Shown in pieces: positions 27,174 to 35,083 of a stretch of 64,000 nucleotides of DNA. The DNA is from JAGVSR01 sp964458265 (GTDB lineage Bacteria; Pseudomonadota; Alphaproteobacteria; Rhizobiales; Hyphomicrobiaceae): NCBI GenBank assembly GCA_964458265.1, contig CAYWIF010000002.1:186001-250000 (forward strand). The letters are read 5' to 3'. Made by a program: the position numbers and the translations under genes. Each line of letters begins with the position of its first letter. The first letter of the stretch is position 1. The notes beneath the pieces were generated by a model. It saw only the letters and a program-made list of their open reading frames with translations. It made no database searches and was not told where the DNA came from.

Positions 27174-27692
27174 ATGGCCTTTAATGACGCCCTCTTCCAA
27201 TTGGGGATGGACTTGACTCGTTCAAGCCCCGCCCAAGAGGAAGACTTTGCTGTGGTTGCGCGCGATGAGCGCGTGGATTGTGGGAACGAGAGTTCCGAAC
27301 CTGTATCGCTGAAAACCGTCGCCATCGATCTGACTGGCGCCGGCGAAATCGGCACTGTCCGCGCCGTGCAGCGGGCCGTGGGACGCGCGCTTGCGTTCTC
27401 ACGCCTGACCGTCACCGGCTCGGACCTGAAGCGCAACGCCAAGACGGGCGCCGTCTCTGGCACGGTTGCTTTCACCGGCGGCCGCATCGTCATCGAGGCC
27501 TGGCCCGCGACGGGCTACGTCGCGCTGGACATCCAGGGCGTGCTGCGCCCGGAGATGGCCATGACGGCGTTCGCGGATGCGTTCGCCGCCCGCGAAGCCG
27601 TGGTCAAGAAGCTGCGCCTTCCCTCCGATGGCGCGCGCTTCAAGAAGCCGCTGGCAAGCGTTCGCGCATCAGCCGCCCGCAAGGCCGCCTGA
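27174..27692 (+). CDS. S-adenosylmethionine decarboxylase-like protein, catalytic serine region changed
   Basis: A 172-residue protein with GGGGAGG 5 bases before its ATG. Residues 107-120 (IEAWPATGYVALDI) closely resemble the bacterial SpeH/SpeD core (IxIHTWPExGYAAxDI), and the C-terminal helix fits that fold. In active enzymes the Glu-Ser-His just before this segment is the self-cleavage site that makes the pyruvoyl cofactor; here the aligned residues 102-104 are Gly-Gly-Arg. Activity is therefore unlikely. The N-terminus (FNDALFQLGMDLTRSS) recalls short rhizobial proteins annotated as AdoMet decarboxylase. The gene ends at the assembly gap. Family call is moderate and from memory. Confidence 0.55.
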   Translation: MAFNDALFQLGMDLTRSSPAQEEDFAVVARDERVDCGNESSEPVSLKTVAIDLTGAGEIGTVRAVQRAVGRALAFSRLTVTGSDLKRNAKTGAVSGTVAFTGGRIVIEAWPATGYVALDIQGVLRPEMAMTAFADAFAAREAVVKKLRLPSDGARFKKPLASVRASAARKAA

Positions 27693-27792
27693 NNNNNNNN
27701 NNNNNNNNNNNNNNNNNNNNNNNNNNNNNNNNNNNNNNNNNNNNNNNNNNNNNNNNNNNNNNNNNNNNNNNNNNNNNNNNNNNNNNNNNNNN
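27693..27792. other. Assembly gap, 100 N
   Basis: Exactly 100 Ns, the usual placeholder for a scaffold join, so real gap length is unknown. It begins directly after the stop of the preceding gene. Confidence 0.99.
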
Positions 27793-27802
27793 CAGACAGA
27801 CG

Positions 27803-27830
27803 AGGCCGCATCACGCAAGCGATGCGGCCT
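27803..27830 (+). terminator. Intrinsic terminator after the gap
   Basis: A 10-bp perfect stem (27803-27812 with 27821-27830) followed by TTGTTTTG on the plus strand. It probably ends the AdoMet-decarboxylase-like transcript or a gene lost in the gap. Confidence 0.82.
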
Positions 27831-27840
27831 TTGTTTTGCC

Positions 27841-27872
27841 CCCTCTCCCCATCGCAGACGATGGGGAGAGGG
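27841..27872. repeat. Perfect inverted repeat CCCTCTCCCCATCG/CGATGGGGAGAGGG
   Basis: Two 14-base arms around a 4-base centre, in a gene-poor stretch next to REP-like palindromes. Such CCCTCTCCCC palindromes are common interspersed elements in Hyphomicrobiales genomes. Confidence 0.75.
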
Positions 27873-28046
27873 TGAAGCGCACACTCGTTCCCCGTCATCA
27901 CGGCGTGCGAGCGCAGCGAAGCCGGCACGCTGCGCAAGCGCCTGCGCCGCGAGCCGGGACCGAGACAAGCTTCAACACGAAGGCTTTCACCACATTGGCC
28001 ACCGCGCCGGGATACAACCGCGCTGTTCAACCCGCTGCCCGTTGAC

Positions 28047-28072
28047 TGGGTCCCGGCCTTCGCCGGGATGAC
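28047..28072 (+). repeat. REP-like palindrome 1
   Basis: TGGGTCCCGG-CCTTCG-CCGGGATGAC: the rhizobial-type REP palindrome with CCCGG/CCGGG stem, GGGTC and GATGAC flanks. Confidence 0.8.
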
Positions 28073-28110
28073 GGTGGAGAAGTGGCGATGCTGGTCGCCA
28101 CCCCACAGGT

Positions 28111-28140
28111 GTCATCCCGGGCTTTATGCCCGGGACCCAT
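28111..28140 (-). repeat. REP-like palindrome 2, opposite orientation
   Basis: GTCATCCCGGGC, a short loop, then GCCCGGGACCCA: the same element inverted relative to copies 1 and 3. Confidence 0.8.
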
Positions 28141-28208
28141 CGAGCAGCGAATTGGGACGTTCGATGTCAGGTTCGCTGGCACAACATCGGTTCGAGCGCG
28201 TTGAACAA

Positions 28209-28237
28209 TGGGTCCCGGGGCCAAGCCCCGGGATGAC
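28209..28237 (+). repeat. REP-like palindrome 3
   Basis: TGGGTCCCGGGG, short loop, then CCCCGGGATGAC. It ends 19 bases from the stop codon of the convergent Mrp gene. Confidence 0.8.
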
Positions 28238-28255
28238 AGTGGTGGGGATGCTCAC

Positions 28256-29788
28256 CTACCCCCGCCCCAACCCCTTCTTCTCCAACTCCGCCAGATACCC
28301 CGCCCAGCGGCTTTCCTTCTCGCGGCCGAGCGTGCGCAGGTAGTCCCACGTGAACAGCCCCGTGTCGTGCCGGTCGTCGAACACGATCCGCACCGCGTAA
28401 TTGCCGACGGGCTTTAACTCCGCGATGCGAACGTTCTTCTTGTTCCCCACCGTCACGCGCTGGTCGGGCGAATGGCCCTGCACTTCCGCTGAAGGACTCA
28501 TCACGCGCAGCATTTCCGCCGTGAGATCGAAGCGGTCGCCGTCTTTGAATGCCACGCGCAGTACGTCACCGCCCGGCGTCACGGTCAACTCCGGCGGCGT
28601 CACGCCAGCCGACTTTTGAACTTCGCCCCAAACGGCCGCCGCGATGTCGCGATAGATCTGCGCCTGCGGACCCTCGGGCATGGTGGCAACAATCGGCTTG
28701 CCGCTGTCCGACCGCTCGCGGATTTCCATGTGCAGCGGCACGCCACCGAGAAACGGCAGATGGAGTTTTTTCGCCTCCTCCTCCGCCCCGCCGTGCCCGA
28801 AGATGTCGCTGCGCGTTCCGCAGCTCGGACACAGGAAGTAGCTCATGTTTTCAATGAGCCCGAGCACAGGCACGTTCACCTTCTGGAACATGGCGAGCCC
28901 CTTGCGCGCATCGATCAGAGCGAGGTCCTGCGGCGTGGAGACAATCACCGCGCCCGACAGCGGCACCTGTTGAGCAATGGTGAGCTGCACGTCGCCCGTG
29001 CCGGGCGGCATGTCGATGATGAGCGCGTCAAGCTCGCCCCAGGCGACTTCGCGCAGCATCTGGTTGAGGGCTTGGACAACCATCGGCCCGCGCCACACGA
29101 CGGGCGTGCCCTCCTCCACCATGAAGCCCATCGACATGGCTTTGAGGCCATACGCCTCCATCGGCTTCAGCTTATTGCCGGGCGCCATCGAAGGCTTGCC
29201 GGTAAGTCCCAGGAGGCGCGGCTGCGACGGCCCATAGATATCCGCATCCATGATGCCGGCCTTGAGCCCGATCGCCTGCAACCCCAAAGCAAGGTTGACC
29301 GCCGTCGTCGATTTGCCGACGCCGCCCTTGCCGGACGCCACGGCAATCAGATGTTTGATGCCGGCAATGGCGAGCGGTTGCGGCATCGTTCGGGCTGCGG
29401 CTTGCGGCGATGATCCGCGCGCTGGCCCACGGTCCCCCGCCGCGCCTTTGGACCGCGCGTCACGCACGCGCTCATGCTCTTTCACCATTGGCGGCGCGGG
29501 CCGCATCGGTGGCGGCGCTGGCGCACGCTGCGGCTCAGCCCCCCGCTCCGCCGTCAGAACAACCGTCGCCCCTGCCACGCCGTCGAGACCGATGACGACC
29601 TGCTCCGCCGCCTGCCGCAACGCTTCCAGTTCCTGCGCGCGATGCGCGGGAACGGTGATTGAAAAATAGACCCGGTCGTCCTTCACCAGCACTTCGGAGA
29701 TGAGCCCCAGGTCGACGAGATTGCTCGTCAGATCGGGTCCCTTGACGCGGCGGAGCGCGTCCAGGACCGCACGTTTTTCGACTGCCAT
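28256..29788 (-). CDS. Mrp/ApbC-family Fe-S cluster carrier ATPase with C-terminal DUF971 domain
   Basis: A 510-residue P-loop protein that loads or carries Fe-S clusters. Domains in order: an N-terminal MIP18/DUF59 domain (ALRRVKGPDLTSNLVDLGLI), a variable linker, then the ATPase with deviant Walker A GKGGVGKSTTAVN and switch region MDADIYGPSQPRLLG, and the paired cluster cysteines CPSCG. After the usual Mrp end come about 100 residues of DUF971 (GBBH-like) character: MLRVMSPSAEVQGH, VGNYAVRIVFDDRHDTGLFT, WDYLRTLGRE. The start at 29788 has GGGAG 7 bases upstream; the extension to 29899 is spurious. The fusion is the unusual part. Confidence 0.93.
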   Translation of the reverse strand: MAVEKRAVLDALRRVKGPDLTSNLVDLGLISEVLVKDDRVYFSITVPAHRAQELEALRQAAEQVVIGLDGVAGATVVLTAERGAEPQRAPAPPPMRPAPPMVKEHERVRDARSKGAAGDRGPARGSSPQAAARTMPQPLAIAGIKHLIAVASGKGGVGKSTTAVNLALGLQAIGLKAGIMDADIYGPSQPRLLGLTGKPSMAPGNKLKPMEAYGLKAMSMGFMVEEGTPVVWRGPMVVQALNQMLREVAWGELDALIIDMPPGTGDVQLTIAQQVPLSGAVIVSTPQDLALIDARKGLAMFQKVNVPVLGLIENMSYFLCPSCGTRSDIFGHGGAEEEAKKLHLPFLGGVPLHMEIRERSDSGKPIVATMPEGPQAQIYRDIAAAVWGEVQKSAGVTPPELTVTPGGDVLRVAFKDGDRFDLTAEMLRVMSPSAEVQGHSPDQRVTVGNKKNVRIAELKPVGNYAVRIVFDDRHDTGLFTWDYLRTLGREKESRWAGYLAELEKKGLGRG

Positions 29789-29991
29789 TGTATGCTCCCG
29801 GGAGGTCTTGAATTGGCCGCGTCCGCCGGCACGGCCCCGGCACGGGGTAAAGCCCGCGCGATAGGGTGTGATACTAGGAGACCCCACTCTGGAAGTCACC
29901 CGGGCTCAACGGTATACGAAGTCACGGGTGGGGCCTTCGGAACGTCCCGCACACGTTGGAACGCGAACCGCTGCGAGGGGACGGGACGGGG

Positions 29992-30564
29992 ATGCAGGCG
30001 CTACTCTCTTTGAGCCGCGCGATCGATGCGGCCAACACCTGGATCGGCCGCACCGTGGCATGGCTGATCGTCGTGGCCGCCGTAATCAGCGCCGGCAATG
30101 CGATCATCCGCAAGCTGTTCGATACGAGTTCCAACGCTTGGCTTGAAATGCAGTGGTGGCTCTTTGCGCTAGCGTTCCTGCTGGCGTCGCCGTGGACCTT
30201 GAAAGACAACGAACACATCCGCATCGACGTCTTGAGTGCGCGGCTCACGCAACGCACGCGCAACATCATCGAGTTGATCGGACATGCGTTCTTCCTGCTG
30301 CCGATGGCGGCGCTCGTTGCGTACACCTCATGGCACTTCGCCGCGATATCCTGGCTGCAGAACGAGCAGTCCAAGGACGCTGGCGGCCTGCCCCAATGGC
30401 CGATCAAGGCGCTGATCCCGATTGCCTTCGCGCTCCTGTTCGCGCAAGGCATTTCCGAATTAATCAAGCGCATCGCCATCATGCGCGGCGACCTTGCGGA
30501 GCCCAAACCCAAAGGCGGCTACCACGAAGCCGTCACCAGCGCCGCCAACCCCAACGCACCCTGA
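29992..30564 (+). CDS. TRAP transporter small permease subunit (DctQ-like)
   Basis: A 190-residue membrane protein with four predicted helices, first at TVAWLIVVAAVISAGNAIIR and with the family motif EMQWWLFALAFLLASPWTLK. It is the small subunit of a tripartite sodium-driven importer for carboxylates or related anions. The start at 29992 has GAGGGG upstream. The large permease follows 22 bases after its stop. No periplasmic binding protein (DctP) gene is in the window. Confidence 0.93.
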   Translation: MQALLSLSRAIDAANTWIGRTVAWLIVVAAVISAGNAIIRKLFDTSSNAWLEMQWWLFALAFLLASPWTLKDNEHIRIDVLSARLTQRTRNIIELIGHAFFLLPMAALVAYTSWHFAAISWLQNEQSKDAGGLPQWPIKALIPIAFALLFAQGISELIKRIAIMRGDLAEPKPKGGYHEAVTSAANPNAP

Positions 30565-30586
30565 CGCAAGCGGAGACCGAGCGACC

Positions 30587-32494
30587 ATGGCCGTCTTCCT
30601 CGCGCAGAGCCTCGCGCCCATCATGTTCGCGGCTCTCGTGGCGGTCTTGCTGCTGGGTTATCCCGTCGCGTTTTCGCTCGGCGCGGTCGGTCTCATTTTC
30701 TTCGTCATCGGCGTCGAGCTCGCCCCGTACTCGGACGGCGTGATCACGCTCTCCTGGCCGCTCCTGAATTCAATGCCTGGCCGCATCTACGAGGTGATGC
30801 GCAACGATACGCTTCTGGCGATCCCCTTCTTCACCTTCATGGGCCTGATCCTCGAACGCTCCGGTATGGCCGAGGACTTGCTCGAAACCATCGGCCAGCT
30901 CTTCGGCACCATACGCGGCGGCCTTGCCTATGCGGTGATTTTCGTCGGTGCGATGCTGGCCGCCACCACCGGTGTCGTCGCTGCGTCCGTCATCTCGATG
31001 GGCCTGATCTCGCTGCCCATCATGCTCCGCTACGGTTACGACCGCCGGCTCGCGTCCGGCACGATTGCCGCCTCCGGAACGCTCGCGCAGATCATTCCAC
31101 CCTCGCTCGTCCTGATCGTGCTGGCCGATCAGCTCGGCCGCTCCGTCGACCAGATGTACAAAGGTGCGCTGCTGCCCGGCGTGATGCTCGCCGGCCTCTA
31201 TGCGCTCTATGTCTTCGTTGTCTGCCGCATCAATCCTTCCGCGGCTCCGGGGCTGCCGCCGGAGGAAATCGGCCACCGCAAGCCCGACGGATCGCGCGGA
31301 CTTCTCTCGCTGGGCGTTCTGACGCTCATCTCCGGCACCATCGGAACGGCCACGCTGTGGAATTCCGGCTATGGGCCGATGGAATTCTTCATCCTCGTAC
31401 TCGCCGTCTCGATCCTCGTGGCGCTGACCGCAGCCCTGGTGAGTAAAGTCATTCTGCGCCGGACGGGACGCGGCTTCCTCTCGCCGCTGGCGGAACGGGT
31501 CACGTTCGTGATGGTGCCGCCCCTGATGCTGATCTTCCTCGTGCTGGGCACCATACTCATCGGCCTTGCGACCCCGACCGAGGGCGGCGCCATGGGCGCG
31601 GTCGGCGCGCTCCTGCTCGCCGGCATCAACCGCTACCTCAACAACGCCCCGCAGCGTCTGAACTGGGCCATCGTCCGTCAGGCGACCGAAGCCACCGCGA
31701 AGCTGTCCGCCTTCGTGATGTTCATCCTCATCGGCGCGCGCATTTTCTCGCTCACCTTCTATGGGGTGAACGGCCACATCTGGGTCGAACACCTGCTCAC
31801 GTCGATGCCGGGCGGCATGTACGGCTTCCTCATCGCAGTGATGATTCTCGTATTCTTGCTCGCCTTCTTCCTCGACTTCTTCGAACTGGCCTTCATTCTG
31901 GTGCCGCTGTTGAAGCCGGCCGCGGAATCGATTTTCCGTACCGCGCCCGAAGCCGTCGCCATCGCCAAAACCATGGGCTTTGCCGTCATCACGACCACGG
32001 ACCCGAGCGGCGCCGTCGTCGAGACCGTCGCCGACGTTTCACCGTTCATGGTGTGGTTCGGCATCCTGCTCGCCGTCAACATGCAGACGAGCTTCATGCA
32101 TCCGCCGTTCGGCTTTGCGCTGTTCTACCTGCGCTCCGTCGCGCCGAAGGAACCGTACGCCGACAAGATCACCGGTAAGACGACCGCGCCCGTTCTCACC
32201 TCGCAGATCTATTGGGGCGCCGTACCCTACGTTGTCATCCAGCTCTTGATGGTCGCCATTGTCATGGCGCTGCCGTGGATTGCGATGCATGCGATGGTGA
32301 AGCCGCAGGCAGACCCGAAAAACCCCTCAGCCGTCGAACGCCCCGCCGGGCCGCCGTCGACACTGCCCGCTTCTCCCGACGGCCGCTTCGCCCTGCCGCC
32401 CTCGCCGCCCGCGATCGAAGGCGCGCCACCGTCCAACTACACCGGCGCTGGCGCTCCAACCCTCGACATGCGCGAGTTGCCGCGTATCGATTGA
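30587..32494 (+). CDS. TRAP transporter large permease subunit (DctM-like)
   Basis: A 635-residue membrane protein, longer than the common 430-residue DctM, resembling the larger permeases for mannitol/chloroaromatic-type substrates. Typical segments: GRIYEVMRNDTLLAIPFFTF, GASVISMGLI-type repeat (VVAASVISMGLISLPIML) and GTLAQIIPPSLVLIVLADQL, and, in the second half, ATPTEGGAMGAVGALLLAGI. A C-terminal tail of about 55 Pro-rich residues is probably cytoplasmic or periplasmic disorder. The start at 30587 is set by GGAG 10 bases upstream. Substrate unknown. Confidence 0.93.
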   Translation: MAVFLAQSLAPIMFAALVAVLLLGYPVAFSLGAVGLIFFVIGVELAPYSDGVITLSWPLLNSMPGRIYEVMRNDTLLAIPFFTFMGLILERSGMAEDLLETIGQLFGTIRGGLAYAVIFVGAMLAATTGVVAASVISMGLISLPIMLRYGYDRRLASGTIAASGTLAQIIPPSLVLIVLADQLGRSVDQMYKGALLPGVMLAGLYALYVFVVCRINPSAAPGLPPEEIGHRKPDGSRGLLSLGVLTLISGTIGTATLWNSGYGPMEFFILVLAVSILVALTAALVSKVILRRTGRGFLSPLAERVTFVMVPPLMLIFLVLGTILIGLATPTEGGAMGAVGALLLAGINRYLNNAPQRLNWAIVRQATEATAKLSAFVMFILIGARIFSLTFYGVNGHIWVEHLLTSMPGGMYGFLIAVMILVFLLAFFLDFFELAFILVPLLKPAAESIFRTAPEAVAIAKTMGFAVITTTDPSGAVVETVADVSPFMVWFGILLAVNMQTSFMHPPFGFALFYLRSVAPKEPYADKITGKTTAPVLTSQIYWGAVPYVVIQLLMVAIVMALPWIAMHAMVKPQADPKNPSAVERPAGPPSTLPASPDGRFALPPSPPAIEGAPPSNYTGAGAPTLDMRELPRID

Positions 32495-32528
32495 TCGCGA
32501 GAGTGATCAGAGTTAGGGGTCAGAGAGA

Positions 32529-32584
32529 GGGGTCAGACCCCTGCTTAGGGGTCTGACCCCATGACGACAGACCCCATGACGACA
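32529..32584. repeat. 14-bp perfect inverted repeat with tandem 15-mer
   Basis: Arms GGGGTCAGACCCCT and AGGGGTCTGACCCC (32529-32542, 32547-32560) enclose GCTT. ACCCCATGACGACA then occurs twice, at 32556-32569 and 32571-32584. The GGGGTCAGACCCC core resembles REP-type palindromes known from other proteobacteria. There is no T-run, so it may end the TRAP transcript only as a processing barrier. Confidence 0.7.
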
Positions 32585-32598
32585 TCGATCGTTGGTCT

Positions 32599-33033
32599 TT
32601 ACGTCCGCCACGGATGCGCCGGCAGATCGCACACGCCGCACACCTTCACGCCCGCTTCCGCGACGATGTGATCGTTCTCCACCGACGAGCCCGAGACGCC
32701 GATCGCACCGATCAGGACGCCTTCCTTGTCGACGATCGGCAGCCCGCCCGGAAACGTGATCAGCCCTTCATTCGAATGCTCGATGCCGAACAGCGGCCCG
32801 CCCGGCTGCGACAGCTTCCCGATCTGCCCCGTAGGCATCCCGAAGAACACCGCCGTCTTGGCCTTCTTGATCGCAATGTCGATCGATCCGACCCAGGCAT
32901 CGTCCATACGCAGAAAAGCCTTCAGGTTGGCGCCCGAGTCGACGACCGCGATGCACATCTTGGTTTTGGTTTTCTCCGCGGCCTTCCGCGCGGCCAGAAT
33001 GATCTTCTGGGCGTCGTCGATCGTCACATGCAT
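32599..33033 (-). CDS. GlcG/HbpS-family (heme-binding-like) protein
   Basis: A 144-residue protein of the GlcG/HbpS fold. Typical features: MHVTIDDAQKIILAARKAAE at the N-terminus, MCIAVVDSGANLKAFLRMDD, AKTAVFFGMPTG, and the GGLPIVDKEGVLIGAIGVSG segment. Members bind heme or small organics, or accompany glycolate and other oxidases; the role here is unknown. It converges on the TRAP operon and diverges from a GMC oxidoreductase. Confidence 0.9.
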   Translation of the reverse strand: MHVTIDDAQKIILAARKAAEKTKTKMCIAVVDSGANLKAFLRMDDAWVGSIDIAIKKAKTAVFFGMPTGQIGKLSQPGGPLFGIEHSNEGLITFPGGLPIVDKEGVLIGAIGVSGSSVENDHIVAEAGVKVCGVCDLPAHPWRT

Positions 33034-33252
33034 GAGGGTCGTTCTCCTGGTTTGAAAGTTCCGCTCTGTTCAGGGGCGGCTGGACGCTCTGAAATGGAGT
33101 GTACGCTTACAATATCAACATGTCGAAAGTGCACACCACACCCGCGTCCGTGGCCGGGTGGTAACGCTTCGAACGGTAAGACGCCGGAGAGAGATGCACA
33201 CCTGCCGCGAAGCGGCTAGTGCTATCTCCTTGCGATGGGGGAGACGTTAACC

Positions 33253-34941
33253 ATGGCCCGGCTGTCGCGCCCGCTCGAGGCGCTGAGAGAGAAATACGAT
33301 GTCGTGGTGATCGGTTCCGGCTATGGCGGCGGCGTCGCTGCGTCTCACCTGGCGCGCGCCGGCAAATCGGTCGCCGTTTTGGAACGCGGGCGCGAAGTGC
33401 TGACCGGCGGCTTCCCGGCTAAATTCCCTGAACTCAAGAACGATTTCCAGGTCAACGGCAAATCCTTCAAGACCGGTCCCGACACGGCTCTGTTCGATAT
33501 CCGCTTGGGCGACGACATGCACATCCTCGTCGGCCGTGGTCTTGGCGGCGGCTCGCTGGTCAATGCCGGAGTCACACTCCGACCCGACCGCCGCGTGTTC
33601 GAGGATGAAGTCTGGCCGGGCCAGATCCGCCAGGACGGCGCACTCGATCGCGGCTACGCCCGTGCCGGGGAGTGGCTGCGCCCCGCAAGCGATCCGCGCG
33701 CCGCCGAGATGACCAAATACACCGTACTTGCCGATGCCGGCCGCAAACTGAGCCGCGATCTCGTCGCCCCGCGCGTCGCCGTCAGCTTCGCGGACAACGT
33801 CAACCCAGCCGGTATCGCTCAGCCCGCGTGCACGCGCTGCGGCGATTGCTGCGCCGGCTGCAACGTCGGCGCCAAGAACACCGTCGCGCTTACCTACCTG
33901 CCCGACGCCGCCCGCCACGGCGCGGAGATGTTCACCGAAATCACCGTCCGCCACATTGCGAAGGCGCCAGACGGAAGCTGGCGTGTCCACGCGGTGCCGA
34001 CGAACGGCAAAAGCCCAGGCGTCATCATCCAGGCCGCCATCGTCGTGCTGGCCGCCGGAACGCTGGGATCCACCGAAATTCTGCTCCGCTCGCGCGAACA
34101 CGGTCTCGCCGTATCGGACCGGCTGGGCAAACGCTTTTCCGCCAACGGCGACATCATCGCTTTCGGCTACGGCGCGAAAACACCCGTCAACTCCGTCGGC
34201 GTCGGCTACCCGCCGCGCATCGATGGCATGGAGATCGGCGCCTCCGTCACCGGCCAGCTCGAATTCCGCGACCCCGACAATCTCGACAATGAACTGACCG
34301 TGCAGGAAGGTGCGGTTCCTTCCGCCGTGGCCCCGTCGCTGCCGGTCATGTTCCTTCCCAACGGCCGCCTGCTCGGCGCGCTGCAAAGCCTCGTCAGCGG
34401 CGTCTACAAAGGCCCCTTCGCCAGCCTGCAAACCTATTTCGCCGTATCCCACGACAGCGCGTCGGGCGTCTTTCGCCTCGATGGCGATAAACTGGCACTC
34501 GCCTGGAAGGACGCCGCCAAGGAGCCCTGTTACGAACGCCTCGACGCCGCCCTGCGTGCGGTGGTCGAAAGCGCAGGCGGCGATTACGTAAAAAATCCGC
34601 TCGCCGGCACCGTCATGGGCCACCAGCCGGCCACCGCCCATCCACTCGGCGGTTGCGCCATAGGGCGCGAGGCAGCCGACGGCGTCGTCAATCACAAGTC
34701 GGAAGTCTTCGACGCATCGGCGGGCAGCGGATCAACCGCCGTCCATGACGGCCTCTACGTCATCGACGGTTCGATCATCCCGCGCTCGCTCGGCGTCAAT
34801 CCGCTGTTCACGATCACGGCCCTTGCGGAACGCGCGCTCGCGCACATGCTCGCCGACCGCCGCCTCTCCTCCAACGCCCGCCCGCGTCCCTCACAACCCA
34901 TTCCTGCCGCCACCCCCGCCGCCGTCATCGCCGCGGAGTGA
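33253..34941 (+). CDS. GMC-family FAD oxidoreductase (cholesterol-oxidase-like)
   Basis: A 562-residue flavoenzyme. The FAD-binding Rossmann motif is VVIGSGYGGGVAASHLARAG, followed by GLGGGSLVNAG. A cysteine-rich stretch ACTRCGDCCAGCNVGAKN matches the one found in the GMC subgroup that includes cholesterol-oxidase-like and long-chain alcohol oxidases. The C-terminal GMC signature (ATAHPLGGCAIG, then IDGSIIPRSLGVNPLFTITA) carries the catalytic His. The ATG at 33253 is preferred because GGGGGAG lies 9 bases upstream; an ATG at 33235 is in frame. Alcohol substrate unknown. Confidence 0.9.
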   Translation: MARLSRPLEALREKYDVVVIGSGYGGGVAASHLARAGKSVAVLERGREVLTGGFPAKFPELKNDFQVNGKSFKTGPDTALFDIRLGDDMHILVGRGLGGGSLVNAGVTLRPDRRVFEDEVWPGQIRQDGALDRGYARAGEWLRPASDPRAAEMTKYTVLADAGRKLSRDLVAPRVAVSFADNVNPAGIAQPACTRCGDCCAGCNVGAKNTVALTYLPDAARHGAEMFTEITVRHIAKAPDGSWRVHAVPTNGKSPGVIIQAAIVVLAAGTLGSTEILLRSREHGLAVSDRLGKRFSANGDIIAFGYGAKTPVNSVGVGYPPRIDGMEIGASVTGQLEFRDPDNLDNELTVQEGAVPSAVAPSLPVMFLPNGRLLGALQSLVSGVYKGPFASLQTYFAVSHDSASGVFRLDGDKLALAWKDAAKEPCYERLDAALRAVVESAGGDYVKNPLAGTVMGHQPATAHPLGGCAIGREAADGVVNHKSEVFDASAGSGSTAVHDGLYVIDGSIIPRSLGVNPLFTITALAERALAHMLADRRLSSNARPRPSQPIPAATPAAVIAAE

Positions 34942-35033
34942 AGTTGGCAATGCTTGTCATGGCCGGCTCCGTGCCGGCCACCCATCGCGCACCCGCGCCC
35001 ATGACCAAATCGGACCACGCGGATACGCAAACA

Positions 35034-35053
35034 GCCCGGCATTCCTGCCGGGC
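35034..35053 (-). terminator. Hairpin downstream of gmaS
   Basis: An 8-bp perfect stem GCCCGGCA/TGCCGGGC with a 4-base loop, followed on the minus strand by TGTTTGCG. It lies 31 bases after the gmaS stop; the T-run is short. Confidence 0.55.
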
Positions 35054-35083
35054 CGCCAAAAAAATCCGCGCTCTCCACCCACC

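Noticed and set aside
27278..28045. Frames running through the N gap
   Set aside because: Translation of Ns is meaningless and the gap length is arbitrary.
33247..34695. 482-codon minus-strand frame opposite the GMC oxidoreductase
   Set aside because: Antisense shadow; the plus strand has all GMC motifs.
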